This document shows positions 12,401 through 23,200 of a stretch of 64,000 nucleotides of DNA, piece after piece. Numbering within the stretch: position 1 is the stretch's first letter; every line of letters starts with the position of its first letter. The notes beneath the pieces were generated by a model. The model did no database searches and was not told the origin of the DNA. It worked only from the letters and a program-made list of their open reading frames with translations. The translations under genes were made by a program, and so were the position numbers. Source of the DNA: Galaxea fascicularis (taxonomy: Eukaryota > Cnidaria > Anthozoa > Scleractinia > Euphylliidae); assembly GCA_948470475.1 (NCBI GenBank), contig OX419341.1:17851726-17915725 (forward strand), in the 5' to 3' direction.

Positions 12401-13053
12401 TCATATATTTTTTTCATGAAATCCTTCATTCTTCTTTTGTTTCTCCTTCCACCATTCCTGCTCAAAGAGAATTTGTATGCGAAACAGTTCTCCATTACTT
12501 CCAAGGATTACAAGGATACCCCGAAGTCTTCTGACAACATACATTTGCTGTTGTACTTGATTAAAGTACATATGAGTTTTGTTGACTTGTAGTACACCAG
12601 AATAAGACATCGTGCATATAGATTTCTGGATATGAGCATCTTTCATGCATTCACCATCCTCGACAATGCCGGATATTCTTAGCTTCAAAAATTCCCTGTG
12701 GATCACTCCTGCTCGGATTTGTTATCAGACCGCCATTTGGAGATGCACCCAAAATTCCCCGTTGTTTTTCAATAAATATACCACATTGTGTTACAGTGGC
12801 CTGTGTGTCCCTGTCGGTGCATCATTTCAGTGTACCTGTCTATTACCAGTTGCTCATTCTTTAAGCCATCTCTCATGGCATGTGACTTATAGTTGTTCCC
12901 ATAGTTTAGAACTTTTTTTTATTATTTTAGTAGGGGACGTCCCTACTTTGTGAGTGCATCCAAACCTGTAGCTCTACCAAATCTGTGTTTATACCATTCT
13001 TGGCAAGCAGACTGTGCTCCTGTTTCAGACTCTACATCCGCAATTTCATCTTC
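12401..13053 (-). pseudogene. 3' half of SAP-SWIM-YqaJ pseudogene (YqaJ nuclease part)
   Basis: Read on the minus strand from 13053: EIADVESETGAQSACQEWYKHRFGRATG, then in shifted frames SHAMRDGLKNEQ, GASPNG and FEAKN, and finally LQVNKTHMYFNQVQQQMY and LFEQEWW. This order (QxxxxW..R.GRxT, G..nE, GASPdG, ExK, yyxQvQ) is that of YqaJ-type viral-recombinase/exonuclease domains. Several frames and stops are needed, so it is dead. It continues the protein interrupted at 17334: the LINE at 13056-17332 separates the two halves of one former gene. Confidence 0.7.
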
Positions 13054-13094
13054 AGTCTTGGAAAGGCTTCTTTTTATTCTTTCACAGCGATTAT

Positions 13095-13838
13095 ATGGCT
13101 AAAAAAGAGGAGATGAGGGAGCTCTTAAGACAGGAAATTGCACCACTAAAGTTGGAAATTGGGCAAATAAGTAGAAGTATCGAGGATTTGAAGACAACAG
13201 TCTCATTTTTATCGGAGAAATATGATAGCCTACTGGGCCAGTATAATCGTGTTGCCGAGAAGCTCTCTCACCAAAGTACCATCATAGAGGGCCTCAAGAA
13301 TGACATCCAGGAGTCCAGGAAAATTGCGTATGATGCTGCCAAGCAAGCTGAAGACCTAGCTCAATATATACGGCGTGATTGCCTTAAAATCTCTGGAATA
13401 CCTCCGAATGATGAGCTCTCCTGTGATGACATTGTGAGATCTGTTGGAAACGCCATTGGTGTGGCAGTAAATGATATGGATATCTCAGTCACGTACCCTA
13501 TTCCCAGTTTCAATACTGAGGCACCACCGAAAATAATTGTCAAGTTTACAAGAAGGGAAGTTCGGGATCGTTTTTATTCCAACCGCAAGAACTTGGCGAG
13601 GAAACAGATCAAGGACATCCCTGGTCTTGGATCTGACGATCGAGGTCGTGTGTACATATCTGAATCACTCACATCAAGCCGAAAGAAGCTTTTTGGGGAA
13701 ATCAACAAGATAAAAAAGTCAAAGAAGTGGAAGTTCATATGGACGCAAAATGGCCGCATTTTCCTTCGTGAAGTGGAAAATTCAAGGATTCATGGCTTCG
13801 ATACAAAGGAGGATCTCGCTGAATTTTGTCGACGTTGA
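13095..13838 (+). CDS. LINE ORF1 protein (coiled coil plus RNA-binding domain)
   Basis: The ORF has 247 residues from the ATG at 13095; an in-frame upstream ATG at 13014 lies in the flank. Residues about 1-95 form a heptad-rich coiled coil (EEMRELLRQEIAPLKLEIGQ, LSEKYDSLLGQYNRVAEKL). Residues about 100-240 resemble the RRM/transposase_22-type nucleic-acid binding region of LINE ORF1s: DCLKISGIP, IIVKFTRREVRDRFY, VYISESLT and KFIWTQNGRIFLRE. In LINEs this protein trimerises and coats the RNA in the RNP. The ORF is uninterrupted, which suggests a fairly recent insertion. Confidence 0.8.
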   Translation: MAKKEEMRELLRQEIAPLKLEIGQISRSIEDLKTTVSFLSEKYDSLLGQYNRVAEKLSHQSTIIEGLKNDIQESRKIAYDAAKQAEDLAQYIRRDCLKISGIPPNDELSCDDIVRSVGNAIGVAVNDMDISVTYPIPSFNTEAPPKIIVKFTRREVRDRFYSNRKNLARKQIKDIPGLGSDDRGRVYISESLTSSRKKLFGEINKIKKSKKWKFIWTQNGRIFLREVENSRIHGFDTKEDLAEFCRR

Positions 13839-14172
13839 CGCCAACCAGTTATTTCCAACAAGCTAAGTATAACTTGTCAACATAGCAACTAAGAACTACC
13901 AGTCTAACCCTCTTGTAGAGTTGCCATTTCATGATGTTAGCAATGACGAGTTTCTCTAAGTAACTGGTGCTTGGGTTCATTCGTTAGCTAGTACTCCTTT
14001 AGATCCTAAAGACCTTTTTCAGGATGTTATAGAAAGCCCAGAGAAAACACTTGATAATGAAAACATACCGTGTGGCAACTATATTGAGTCAAAATACCAC
14101 ACTATAAAACAAACTGGACTACTCTTTGACAAGGTAGTTCACAAAAAAGGGTTTTCTATTCTTCACTGTAAT

Positions 14173-17019
14173 ATGCGCAGCCTGTCTAAAAATTTAACCC
14201 TGTTAAATGATATTCTAGTTACGTTTAAAAAAGCACCGGATATTATTGCTATCTCTGAAACTAAGTTGAATGACAATCACCTGTCAAATATTAGCATACC
14301 TGGATACTCATTTGTGAATACTAATTCAAAAACTTCGGCGGGTGGTGTTGGTCTTTATTTAGCAGGGGAATTAAACTTCATTAGAAGGCATGACCTAGAA
14401 CTCCCTGCCGACGGTGTTGAATCTTGTTGGCTTGAGGTAACGAGTAAAAAAGAACAAAATATTATTATTGGATGCGTATATCGACACCCTCACAGCAAAC
14501 TTGAAAGTTTTCACGAGGTTATGAAGGAACGTTTGCAAGGTCTAAACAATAGTGGCAAACAGGTTATTGTACTAGGTGATATCAACATAAACTTTTTGCA
14601 ATATTGCAATGATAATAGAACCGCAGATTACCTAGACATGCTTCTTGACTCAGGCTTTATGCCTATTACTACTAAGGCTACTCGCATAACCGACCACAGT
14701 AAAAAATTAATCGATCATATTTATACAAACGTTCCCCAAAAGGTATTAAAAGCTGGTATCTGCTTAGCCGGTATCTCGGATCATCTACCCGTGTTTTGCA
14801 CAATTGCTCACAAAATTTCATCAACAAACGAATCACGCCTCCATAGAGATTTTTCTAATTTCAACAAAGATCTCTTCTTAAAAGAAATTTCAGAACTTGA
14901 TTTTGCAAGTCTCATAGGAGATGACGTGAATGAAAGTATGAATGCATTCGCGGAAACTCTTCAGCAAATTACTGACAAACATGCTCCAGTTCGAAAGCTC
15001 TCGAATAAAACGCGAAAACAATTCAGGAAGCCATGGATAACGAGCGCAATTCTTAAGTCAATTAAGAAGAGACAAAAGCTTTTCGTGACTCATTTTCTAA
15101 GTAATGACCCAAATAAAGTCAAAGACTATAAGAAATACAATAACAAGTTGAACAAAATAAAAGAAGCTGCCAAGGAAAACTACTTTAAAACTCAATTTGA
15201 TTTGTTTAGTGATAATTTAAAGGTAACATGGAAGTTGATAGGAACGATTATAAACAGAAAGAAAGCCCAACAGGTTACGTTAATTCAAAAACTATTATAT
15301 AAAGGAAAGTGTTATAATGATAAGGAAAGTATCTGTCATCAGTTAAATAGTTACTTTATAAATGTTGGGCAAGATTTAGCGGCACAGCTACCAAATCACA
15401 ATATAAGTCCTAACAATTTTGTTCGTAGGCGATTCCAAAACAGCTTTATGTTTCGCGGTATCTGCAATCACGAAGTGCAGGATGCATTGAATGGGCTAAA
15501 ACTAAGTAAGTCTTTTATAGGCACACCCCCCAAGTGCATCAAGATAGCATGTAATTTTATAAGTGAACCCCTAACTAGACTTTTCAACCTATCGCTCTCG
15601 CAAGGAATTATGCCAAATCTTCTCAAAATATCAAAAATTACACCGGTTGACAAAGGAGGAGAAATAACTGATCCGACGAATTTTCGTCCTATTTCAACAC
15701 TGTCAGCATTTACGCAAGTGTTTGAAAAACTGGTCTACAAACAACTTATTTCCTACTTTGAAAAACTTGACATCCTTTTTGAATATCAATTTGGATTTCG
15801 TAAGGGAAGGTCTACCGCACAAGCCATTACTGAAATTGCGGATACTCTAAGAAAAGCAATCGACAGTAACCTGTATACATGTGGCGTTTTCTTGGATTTC
15901 TCTAAAGCTTTTGATACGGTTAACCACAGCATTCTTCTACATAAGTTAGAATCGTACGGCATAAGAGGGATACCGCTAGCCTGGTTTGAAAGTTATCTTA
16001 CAAACAGGAAACAATACGTCGCCTTGGGTAATACTGAGTCGTCCTATCAAACCATGGTATGCGGAGTCCCTCAAGGAAGTTCGTTAGGTCCTTTCCTTTT
16101 TCTGGTGTACATCAATGATCTCCCTAATTGCTCTGAGGTCCTTTCATTTAAGATATTTGCGGACGATACTAACTTGTTTGTTTCTAATAAAGATTTAAAA
16201 TCATTAGAACTGCAAATGAATTTAGATCTAAGAAAGGTTAAGGAATGGTGTGACATAAACAAGCTTTCGATAAATCTAAAGAAAACCAATTACATGATAG
16301 TAAAACCTCAAAGGAAAAAGAATACGAATATTATTATAAATATAGCTAACCGAGATGGATCATGCCACGCCCAAGAACGTAAGGACCACATTAAATATTT
16401 GGGAGTATTGATCGATAGTTCTTTGACTTGGAGATACCACATCTCATATGTATGTTCAAAGCTCTCACGGAATACAGGGGTAATCTCTAAGTTGAGGCAT
16501 TATCTACCTCTCAAACATCTTACGCAGATCTATTACAATCTTATTTATCCTTATATTTCGTACGCTATTGTAGCCTGGGGCAGCACTAGCAAAACAAACT
16601 TACAAAAAATACAAACTAAGCAAAATCATGTTGTTAGGTTAATGTTCTTTGCAACTCTATCTGGCAAAAATACCTGTAGTGCACTACCTTTACTTAATAT
16701 CTTGGAAATATTAACGGTAACTAATGTATATCGCCTGCATGCTCTTAAATTTATACATGCATGGCACAAAGGTACTTTGCCAGAACTCTTTAATCGTTTT
16801 TTCCAGTATGCTAGCAACGTACATAATTATAACACCAGGTATGCGGCTAATCAAAATCTTCACAAATTCCGAGTTAAAACAAATACTGGCAAACAAATGA
16901 TCTCATTTATGGCCACTGAACTTTGGCAAGAAATACCATATAATTTTAAAGATCTAAATCAATTTGCTTTCTCCAAAAGTGTTAAAAACTATGTCCTGTT
17001 TCAGCAATATCAAACGTAA
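14173..17019 (+). CDS. LINE ORF2: endonuclease/reverse transcriptase, N-terminus damaged
   Basis: There are 948 residues from the first surviving ATG. Residues 1-230 form an APE-type endonuclease: ISETKLND, GCVYRHPHS, VLGDINI and GISDHLPV (the catalytic SDH). Residues about 480-750 form the reverse transcriptase: NFRPIS, QFGFRKGRST, CGVFLDFSKAFDTVNH, GVPQGSSLGP and FADDTNLF (about 661-668; catalytic DD). The same frame is open upstream into FSILHCN, the first endonuclease strand, so M14173 is not the original start. Farther up, at about 13873-13956, the frame reads NIATKNYQSNPLVELPFHD and then hits TAA at 13957. The likely original start codon is now ATA (13882-13884). The element is therefore probably not autonomous as it stands. 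Confidence 0.85.
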   Translation: MRSLSKNLTLLNDILVTFKKAPDIIAISETKLNDNHLSNISIPGYSFVNTNSKTSAGGVGLYLAGELNFIRRHDLELPADGVESCWLEVTSKKEQNIIIGCVYRHPHSKLESFHEVMKERLQGLNNSGKQVIVLGDININFLQYCNDNRTADYLDMLLDSGFMPITTKATRITDHSKKLIDHIYTNVPQKVLKAGICLAGISDHLPVFCTIAHKISSTNESRLHRDFSNFNKDLFLKEISELDFASLIGDDVNESMNAFAETLQQITDKHAPVRKLSNKTRKQFRKPWITSAILKSIKKRQKLFVTHFLSNDPNKVKDYKKYNNKLNKIKEAAKENYFKTQFDLFSDNLKVTWKLIGTIINRKKAQQVTLIQKLLYKGKCYNDKESICHQLNSYFINVGQDLAAQLPNHNISPNNFVRRRFQNSFMFRGICNHEVQDALNGLKLSKSFIGTPPKCIKIACNFISEPLTRLFNLSLSQGIMPNLLKISKITPVDKGGEITDPTNFRPISTLSAFTQVFEKLVYKQLISYFEKLDILFEYQFGFRKGRSTAQAITEIADTLRKAIDSNLYTCGVFLDFSKAFDTVNHSILLHKLESYGIRGIPLAWFESYLTNRKQYVALGNTESSYQTMVCGVPQGSSLGPFLFLVYINDLPNCSEVLSFKIFADDTNLFVSNKDLKSLELQMNLDLRKVKEWCDINKLSINLKKTNYMIVKPQRKKNTNIIINIANRDGSCHAQERKDHIKYLGVLIDSSLTWRYHISYVCSKLSRNTGVISKLRHYLPLKHLTQIYYNLIYPYISYAIVAWGSTSKTNLQKIQTKQNHVVRLMFFATLSGKNTCSALPLLNILEILTVTNVYRLHALKFIHAWHKGTLPELFNRFFQYASNVHNYNTRYAANQNLHKFRVKTNTGKQMISFMATELWQEIPYNFKDLNQFAFSKSVKNYVLFQQYQT

Positions 17020-17333
17020 GTTTTCACAATTCCAAAAGTGTTAAAACTGTATCTATCTTAGCAATAACAAACGTAAGTTTCCATAATTCTTTTAGTTCTT
17101 TCCTTTAGTAATCCGTCCTTCTACTCCAATGTTTCTTTTATGTTCACTTAAACGAGATGGAGGCTAACTCGATAACCTCGCGGTTTTATTAGCCTCCCTA
17201 CACAAATTATAGACCTGTGCCACCTTAGATTCTTATATATGTACTTTTTTTTCTTGGTTTTTTATGTCAATATTGTAATTTTCTGAGTCGGAACTGTAAA
17301 ATAAAGTTGAAGTTGAAGTTGAAGTTGAAGTTA

Positions 17334-18643
17334 TGTATCTCATGTAGAGAGACTGGATATTCTTTCACTGGTGATAATATTTGAAAAAAGGTGTCGTTTT
17401 GTCTCCTTTCCTCCCTTTCCTCCCTTTCCTCAACTATGGCACCAACGTCTGTTTCGCGACTTGAAATGGAAGGCGAAGAGGTAGAAGAGATACAACTAAC
17501 ACCATCTTGATTGACTGTCCCAAATTCTTTGAGTTGCACGTGAAGTGCAGAACCATAGACAACCTCCCCCACTATTGTGTCAATTAACTTAATACTATCC
17601 GCATCAGGGATCCTTTTTGAAAGTGGAGCAGCAGGATTTACTTTTTGTAGATTTTTTTCAATTTTCCCACAGATTCTAGGTCTAATTTTACGCGATTTTG
17701 ATGATCTTGGATCGAACAGTGTGGGATAGCTCCCACGTCGCTTTCTTCCCCGGAATGGCGGGGTTTGAAAAGTTTATGTGACATGATTGGATTATGTCGT
17801 ACAGCTTTTTTTCCTGGTATTCCCCGTTTTCTAGGTTTGGAGGTACAGCTGCGGTTATCAGCAGGTCGAACTTCCTTTTTCCTGGATATTTCATCCAGTT
17901 TCTAGATAACCGCCAACACATGGCATCAACAGCCACTTTTTCCAGCTGGACATATTTTGTCACACTCAGCAGCTAGAAAATTTGGGTTTGCCGTTCCTCT
18001 GGACTATCATTTTGACTTTATATTTCACAGGTCCAGCAAAGCGCTGTAATATAAATACCAACATCCTCGGAATTTCGACTCGCGCAAACTTGGAGGTCGT
18101 GAACAAATGGAAGCATTCTAAGTCCCTTAGAACTTGCAAACTCAGCAATGGCATCAGCTGATATCTCAGTGGTGTTCTTTCCACATTTCGTTAGATGTTC
18201 TAATGTATCAGTCGGAACAAACCTTGGAAGGACAGAGAAACCATCAGCAAATGTTGGATCAACGGTGGGACAGTTCTTGAAGTGGTTTTTTGCCAGTCAC
18301 TCGCAATCGCGGTGTCTCCATTTTTCCTCAGTTCTTCATTCAGCTTCGCCAACTTTGCTTTAGTGAAGCTCTTGTCTGGGTTAGGGTCGTATATTTTTCA
18401 ACGACTGCAAGTTTTTGACCCTGAAAAAGCAAAGTTCATATGAAACCATGTGCCTAAACTACTCACATAAACACAACCACTCGAAGGATGACATACGAAG
18501 ACCTACCTTTCCAAAAGTTCTTTCTATACAGCGGCATTTTAGCCAAAATTTCAGTTGACTAACGGTCAGTTTTCCTTGTTCTTCTTCATTAACGCTTGCA
18601 CCTGGAATGTCTTCAGGACAAAGTCGACCTGATCACCCGCCAT
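17334..18643 (-). pseudogene. 5' half of SAP-SWIM-YqaJ pseudogene
   Basis: Exon 1 (18507-18643) starts ATGGCGGGTGATCAG and, after a one-base frameshift, reads EDIPGASVN...LTVSQLKFWLKCR, a SAP-like helix pair. It has a GTAGGT donor, and exon 2 starts after the TTTTTCAG acceptor at 18420. Farther on come a degenerate upstream region (LPRFVPTDTLEHLTKCGKN), a SWIM zinc finger CPAGKSGC*CHVLAVI*KLDE at about 17870-17950 with two stops, then SCTSKPRKRGIPGKKAVRHN, and IPDADSIKLIDTIVGEVVYG at about 17560-17610. Surviving introns show it was a spliced gene and not a processed copy. Family knowledge: multi-copy cnidarian proteins combine SWIM and YqaJ domains; their role is unknown. The frame is broken repeatedly and the gene is split by the LINE. 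Confidence 0.75.
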
Positions 18644-18649
18644 ATTGTT

Positions 18650-20270
18650 TCGAATATTTCTGCTTTCATTTGTCCAGTGAAAAAAACTGAATTAACGACC
18701 GGACGTTACGTTGTTCATGTGTTCAAATCCCGAAAAGCTACATGGATCAATAAGAAATAAGAAATTGTTTCTAAGAAATAAGCCTATATAGGCTGCACAT
18801 TATTTTGTGATCTTGTGAAAAGAAAAAGAAATATATGGCAAGGTTTTACAGAAGGCTAAAACAAAGTCGCCGGTGTCTGTTTATACCACAGGTAGCCCAA
18901 GCTCATGGAGTGAGAGCACCGTATCACACATTATAAACAAGATGGCTGCTTCCTTTGTTTCCATTCTTTTACGACAGGAAGCACATAAATCGCTTAAATC
19001 GCAATAGATCGGTAAAATACTCACACAGACTAGCATATCATCATTCTCACGGGCATATTACACCATTACCATCATTAATAATCATTATTATGTCTGAATC
19101 ACATTTACATTGTCGAGCCCGCAGACCAGTGGGACACTTTGTATAAGAACGTAGATAAACGGATGCTACGTCGGATACTACTTCGTAGTACACAAGGTGA
19201 GACAATCGGATTTCACTTCGAACTTCGAATAATTTATGGATTTAAGGACAATTTATGGATATCCAAATGTAAGATTGCACTAAATAACGTAGTGTGGCCT
19301 TTAATTTATTATATTTGAAGCTCGTGAAACGTTCTCACCACCTTCTATGCCGATTTCGCTTATTGCTCTCTTCCAAAACACATAACGCTCATACAAATCC
19401 TTTGAGCACTCGATAAATCTTGTCTGAGTCACGTGGGGGGTCGATCTACTTTTAGTAATGGCCAACCCTGGACACGAGCATTTTTTTTCTTTGGCAAAAT
19501 ATTTGGGAGTTGGGAGAAAGAAGTAGGTTAAATGTCCCGCGGTGAGTACCAAAATAGGAGGTAATCATGATCATAGCTTTTATTGCTGTGTTTGTTTTCA
19601 TGTACGTCCATCCTGGCCTGTTCCTAGTGCAAGTCGCGACTTCTTGCGACCTGAGACAAATTTGGCGCTAAACATTCGCAAACAAAGACTTTTCGGAAAA
19701 TTAATCAATAATGCTGAAAATCGTTTTTTGCGGCCCTTTTCACCCGATTTGGCATTTTATGGACATATTTGGTTGTTTTATTGCCCAGAAGGAATTCCTC
19801 TGGAAAAACCGACTACTTTGGTTTAATATGGATAACAAAAGGGAAGATTGACTCGAAATTAGAAACCAGTCTGTTGCCGGACATGTAGTTCTTTTAACAA
19901 TATCGCAAGCAGACATCAAGAATGGTTAAAATTTCATTTACCATTCCGTTGAACCAAAGTGAAAAAGTTTTCCATTTCCTATCAAGGTCCAAAGATTTTC
20001 TCTAAACTGCTATTCTTCACCTGCGTTTTGAAACAAAAAATCTGAAATGATTTATTCTTAATCTCCTGAAGATGTATGTTGGACCATAGTGCTGTCATTC
20101 ATTTAGTCTACACTACGTCTTGTGAGAAAACCTGATTTGTTATAATAGCCCAGAGGTTTCTTTCAGGTTTCCTCGCCATTTGCTTTGTAAGCAAGTTCTG
20201 TAGTATACAATTGCAAGTTTGATAAAATATGGAGAGTTGAAATGAAACTTGATAGTTGTTAACACTTTGG
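18650..20270. other. Intergenic, no gene recognised
   Basis: About 1.6 kb of AT-rich sequence. Short ORFs on both strands look random. No repeats with clear ends, RNA genes or splice-consistent exons were recognised. Confidence 0.5.
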
Positions 20271-20272
20271 CC

Positions 20273-23200
20273 TTATTTGTAACACCAAGTATTGTACTTG
20301 GTGGCTTTATTCCTCGCTGGCCAAAAACCATGAATTCCTGTCTTGTTTCCGCAGCCAGATTTCGCCTCCTGCATTGGATAGAAAACTGAGCTATCTGCTA
20401 GCCATCCAAAGCTGAAAGAAATAAAAAAAGTATTTCGAATATGTCACGGAGTTTGTGATATTATATGTCGTTAATTTTACCCTTCAAGTTTTTTCTGAAG
20501 TCGACGATTGACGTCAGGTCTTAAATACTATTAGAATTTGTGTGCATGACAGTAGTGGCAGAAAGACTGAACAAAATTGAAGTAGTCGTCTGACGTAACA
20601 ATATACAGGAGACCACACCATGGAGAGTATTCACATGGCGTCACGGCGGTCATGTTGGTGTACCAAAACAAAGGAATGGCGGCCATATTGGCATACCAGG
20701 CTCACCCTCTGATCGAGAATTGAACTCTATTTTTATGCAAGCACTTTCTTTTGTTTCATCAATCCAATATGGCCTCTGGTGACATGAATGAATACTCTCT
20801 ATAAACGTTTTGGATAGGTTATATAATTCTTTCGCTTTCACCGAGTTGCCAATGATTGTGTACTTTGGTTCACTTTGAACGTGAATTATAATCTAAAAAT
20901 GGAACCTCCCAAACATCTAGCTTAAGGTAGGAAATGATTGATCGAGGAAAGGTACAAATTTGACAAAAAAATAAAGGGTTGTAAAACGAACCTGCATTGT
21001 TGCAGACCGGCCTCCCAGGCTGCATGCAGCTGGTTATACGTAGCTAATTTTGCTCCCAGCAGTTCGCAAAATTGTTTGGCGTTGTCAAAGTTGAGGTTAT
21101 ATCTGTCAACCACTTTCCCGTGGAAAACTCCTTTAACGGAACTGGAGATAAATATGTCTTTCTGATCTGCAAAGTGATTTGAAAGATAGTAAGGGAATTT
21201 ACGTGCAGGAATTTCTCACTCCACAACCCACTCAGTTTAATTTGATTCCCATTAAAGCAAAGCCACCGCACTTTCTTTCAATTCCGACAGGTTGGAAAAT
21301 ATTGAACTGATCTCAACCCGACATAAAATGTGTTTGATTCTTATCAAACACCAACAGTGACGCATAAGTAAATGCAGAAGGTTAAGGTTATGTAAACCTT
21401 CAGGGTTGCCTTCGAAAAATCGCTTAGGTGCGCGCTGCTTTTAAATAAGCCACAAAAAAGTATATATCACTGGAAAGGCAAACGCAATCGTTCAGCCAAA
21501 GAACTGACAGCGTTAGCTCAACCGAATTAAACCTTGTGTTACAGACATCTAAATTTTGTTAGAATCCGTTGAGATTTTTTCGCTCGACAGGAGGGAATAC
21601 AGGCAAAACTAGAATAAGTATAAAATAAATAAATTGAGTAAAGTAATAAACAAACAAAGAAACAAACAAAGTAGTATAATAAAATTATAAATAAATAAAT
21701 AATAATCAGTCTTTATTTCATCAAAAGATAAAAGTACATATCTTTTGTTACAATAATATACAACAAATATATAGGCCGAAACAGTACTGTCTGCAGTTAG
21801 ATATAGCTCTTTGGCATTACAAAGCTTTGCCTTTATGTCCAAATTGAGCACTCTACTGGGATGAGTCATTGCTAATGCACTGCGCATCGCTCACTGGTTT
21901 TACCAGTTTGAGCACTCTGGCATGACTAAATGGTACCACAAGTGTGGTATCATTTGGGATGGTTATATAGCCTTACCTTCCTCCTAGCATCAGCACTGCA
22001 CTGATGAGGCCCAGAAGGCCGAAACAGTACTGTCTGCAGTTATATATATATATATATATATATAGTATATATATCTGAGCGAATTTGCTAAAAGGTGGCC
22101 GCTAAAGTTTTCGCTTGAACACGTGTTCAAGCCATTGTGGCCGCTCAAAATTGAGGGGGCTTGCCGTCAAGGCCTGGTTTACCAAACAGCTGAGGGACAG
22201 TTATAACAGTGGGTGGGTGACTCTGAGCTTCGTGTCAAAAGCACAGGACTAGGGGGGGGGGGGCGTCCTGCTTTGAGAATTTGACTGCACTAAGAGTTTG
22301 TGGCCTCGTAAAGTGAGTCTATACAGTGTGGGATGCCTTGACAATTTTGCCTGGTATAGTGTAGGCCTGAATGATAGTTTGCTTTTGATTACCAATTAGA
22401 GTAAACCCACAGTGTGCAGTGGGTGGGTGATTGGCAGTTGTGTGACCAAAGCAGAGGGGTGGGGAGAGGGTTGACTTGGTGTTTTGTGACGGCAGCGGAA
22501 TTTGCTTGTTTTTTGGGCGTAGGCAGCCTTTTTTCCTTATGTTATGTGCGTAATTCTTCTGGACAGGAAAGATATTCTCCAGTGGGTGGCAATCAGTTCA
22601 CCTTGATTTCTTTAGAATATTTCGGTCTTGTTTATTTAAAGGGCCTTGATAAAAACTGGGAATGAGATAAAACGCCGTTTATGGCAACGGTCTAAAAACG
22701 TTTGTATAGGGCGTCACTTGGGGTCCTAACCAACCACAGAGCCGGATTTCGAACTCGTGATACAAATGGGCCAACGAGAAAGCGAGTCATAAATGAGGAA
22801 AATAAGGGGACCTGTAATAATTACCTGCCATGACATCACAAGGTCGGAAAGACTCCGAGAAGGCCCGAGCAGAGATTGGAGACCCATGAAGAGACGTCGG
22901 AAAGACAAGAAAAGAAAGGAGAAGAGAAATGTTGGAACCGCCAGTTCTTTTTATTGAATTGAAAAAAAAAAAGTCCTATATACAGAAGTGGAACATGTTG
23001 GTGAGGTCCGGCTGACCTGCCTGTCCCAGGGAGGAACGTTCTTGACTTACGATTGTAAGAGTGCGTGCAGATTGTCCTTGTCCTGGGAATTCCACTCGCG
23101 ACCCGTATAGCCTGGTGGAGCAGTCTGTCCAGTTGATCCCCCGTTTGTCGAACGCAGAGCGGTACACTTTCGTTTGTGGTTGGAGGGAATGGTCTTAGTG

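Larger units (their letters stand above)
13056..17332 (+). mobile_element. Near full-length non-LTR retrotransposon (LINE, CR1/L2/Jockey-like)
   Basis: The element has ORF1 (coiled coil plus RRM-like), ORF2 (endonuclease plus reverse transcriptase) and a 3' end with AATAAA (17300-17305) followed by four GTTGAA units. It lies on the plus strand inside the minus-strand YqaJ pseudogene, whose coding homology resumes directly on both sides. This fixes the borders to within a few bases: about 13055 at the left and 17332 at the right. No clear target-site duplication was found. The very short leader before ORF1 suggests slight 5' truncation. Confidence 0.85.
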
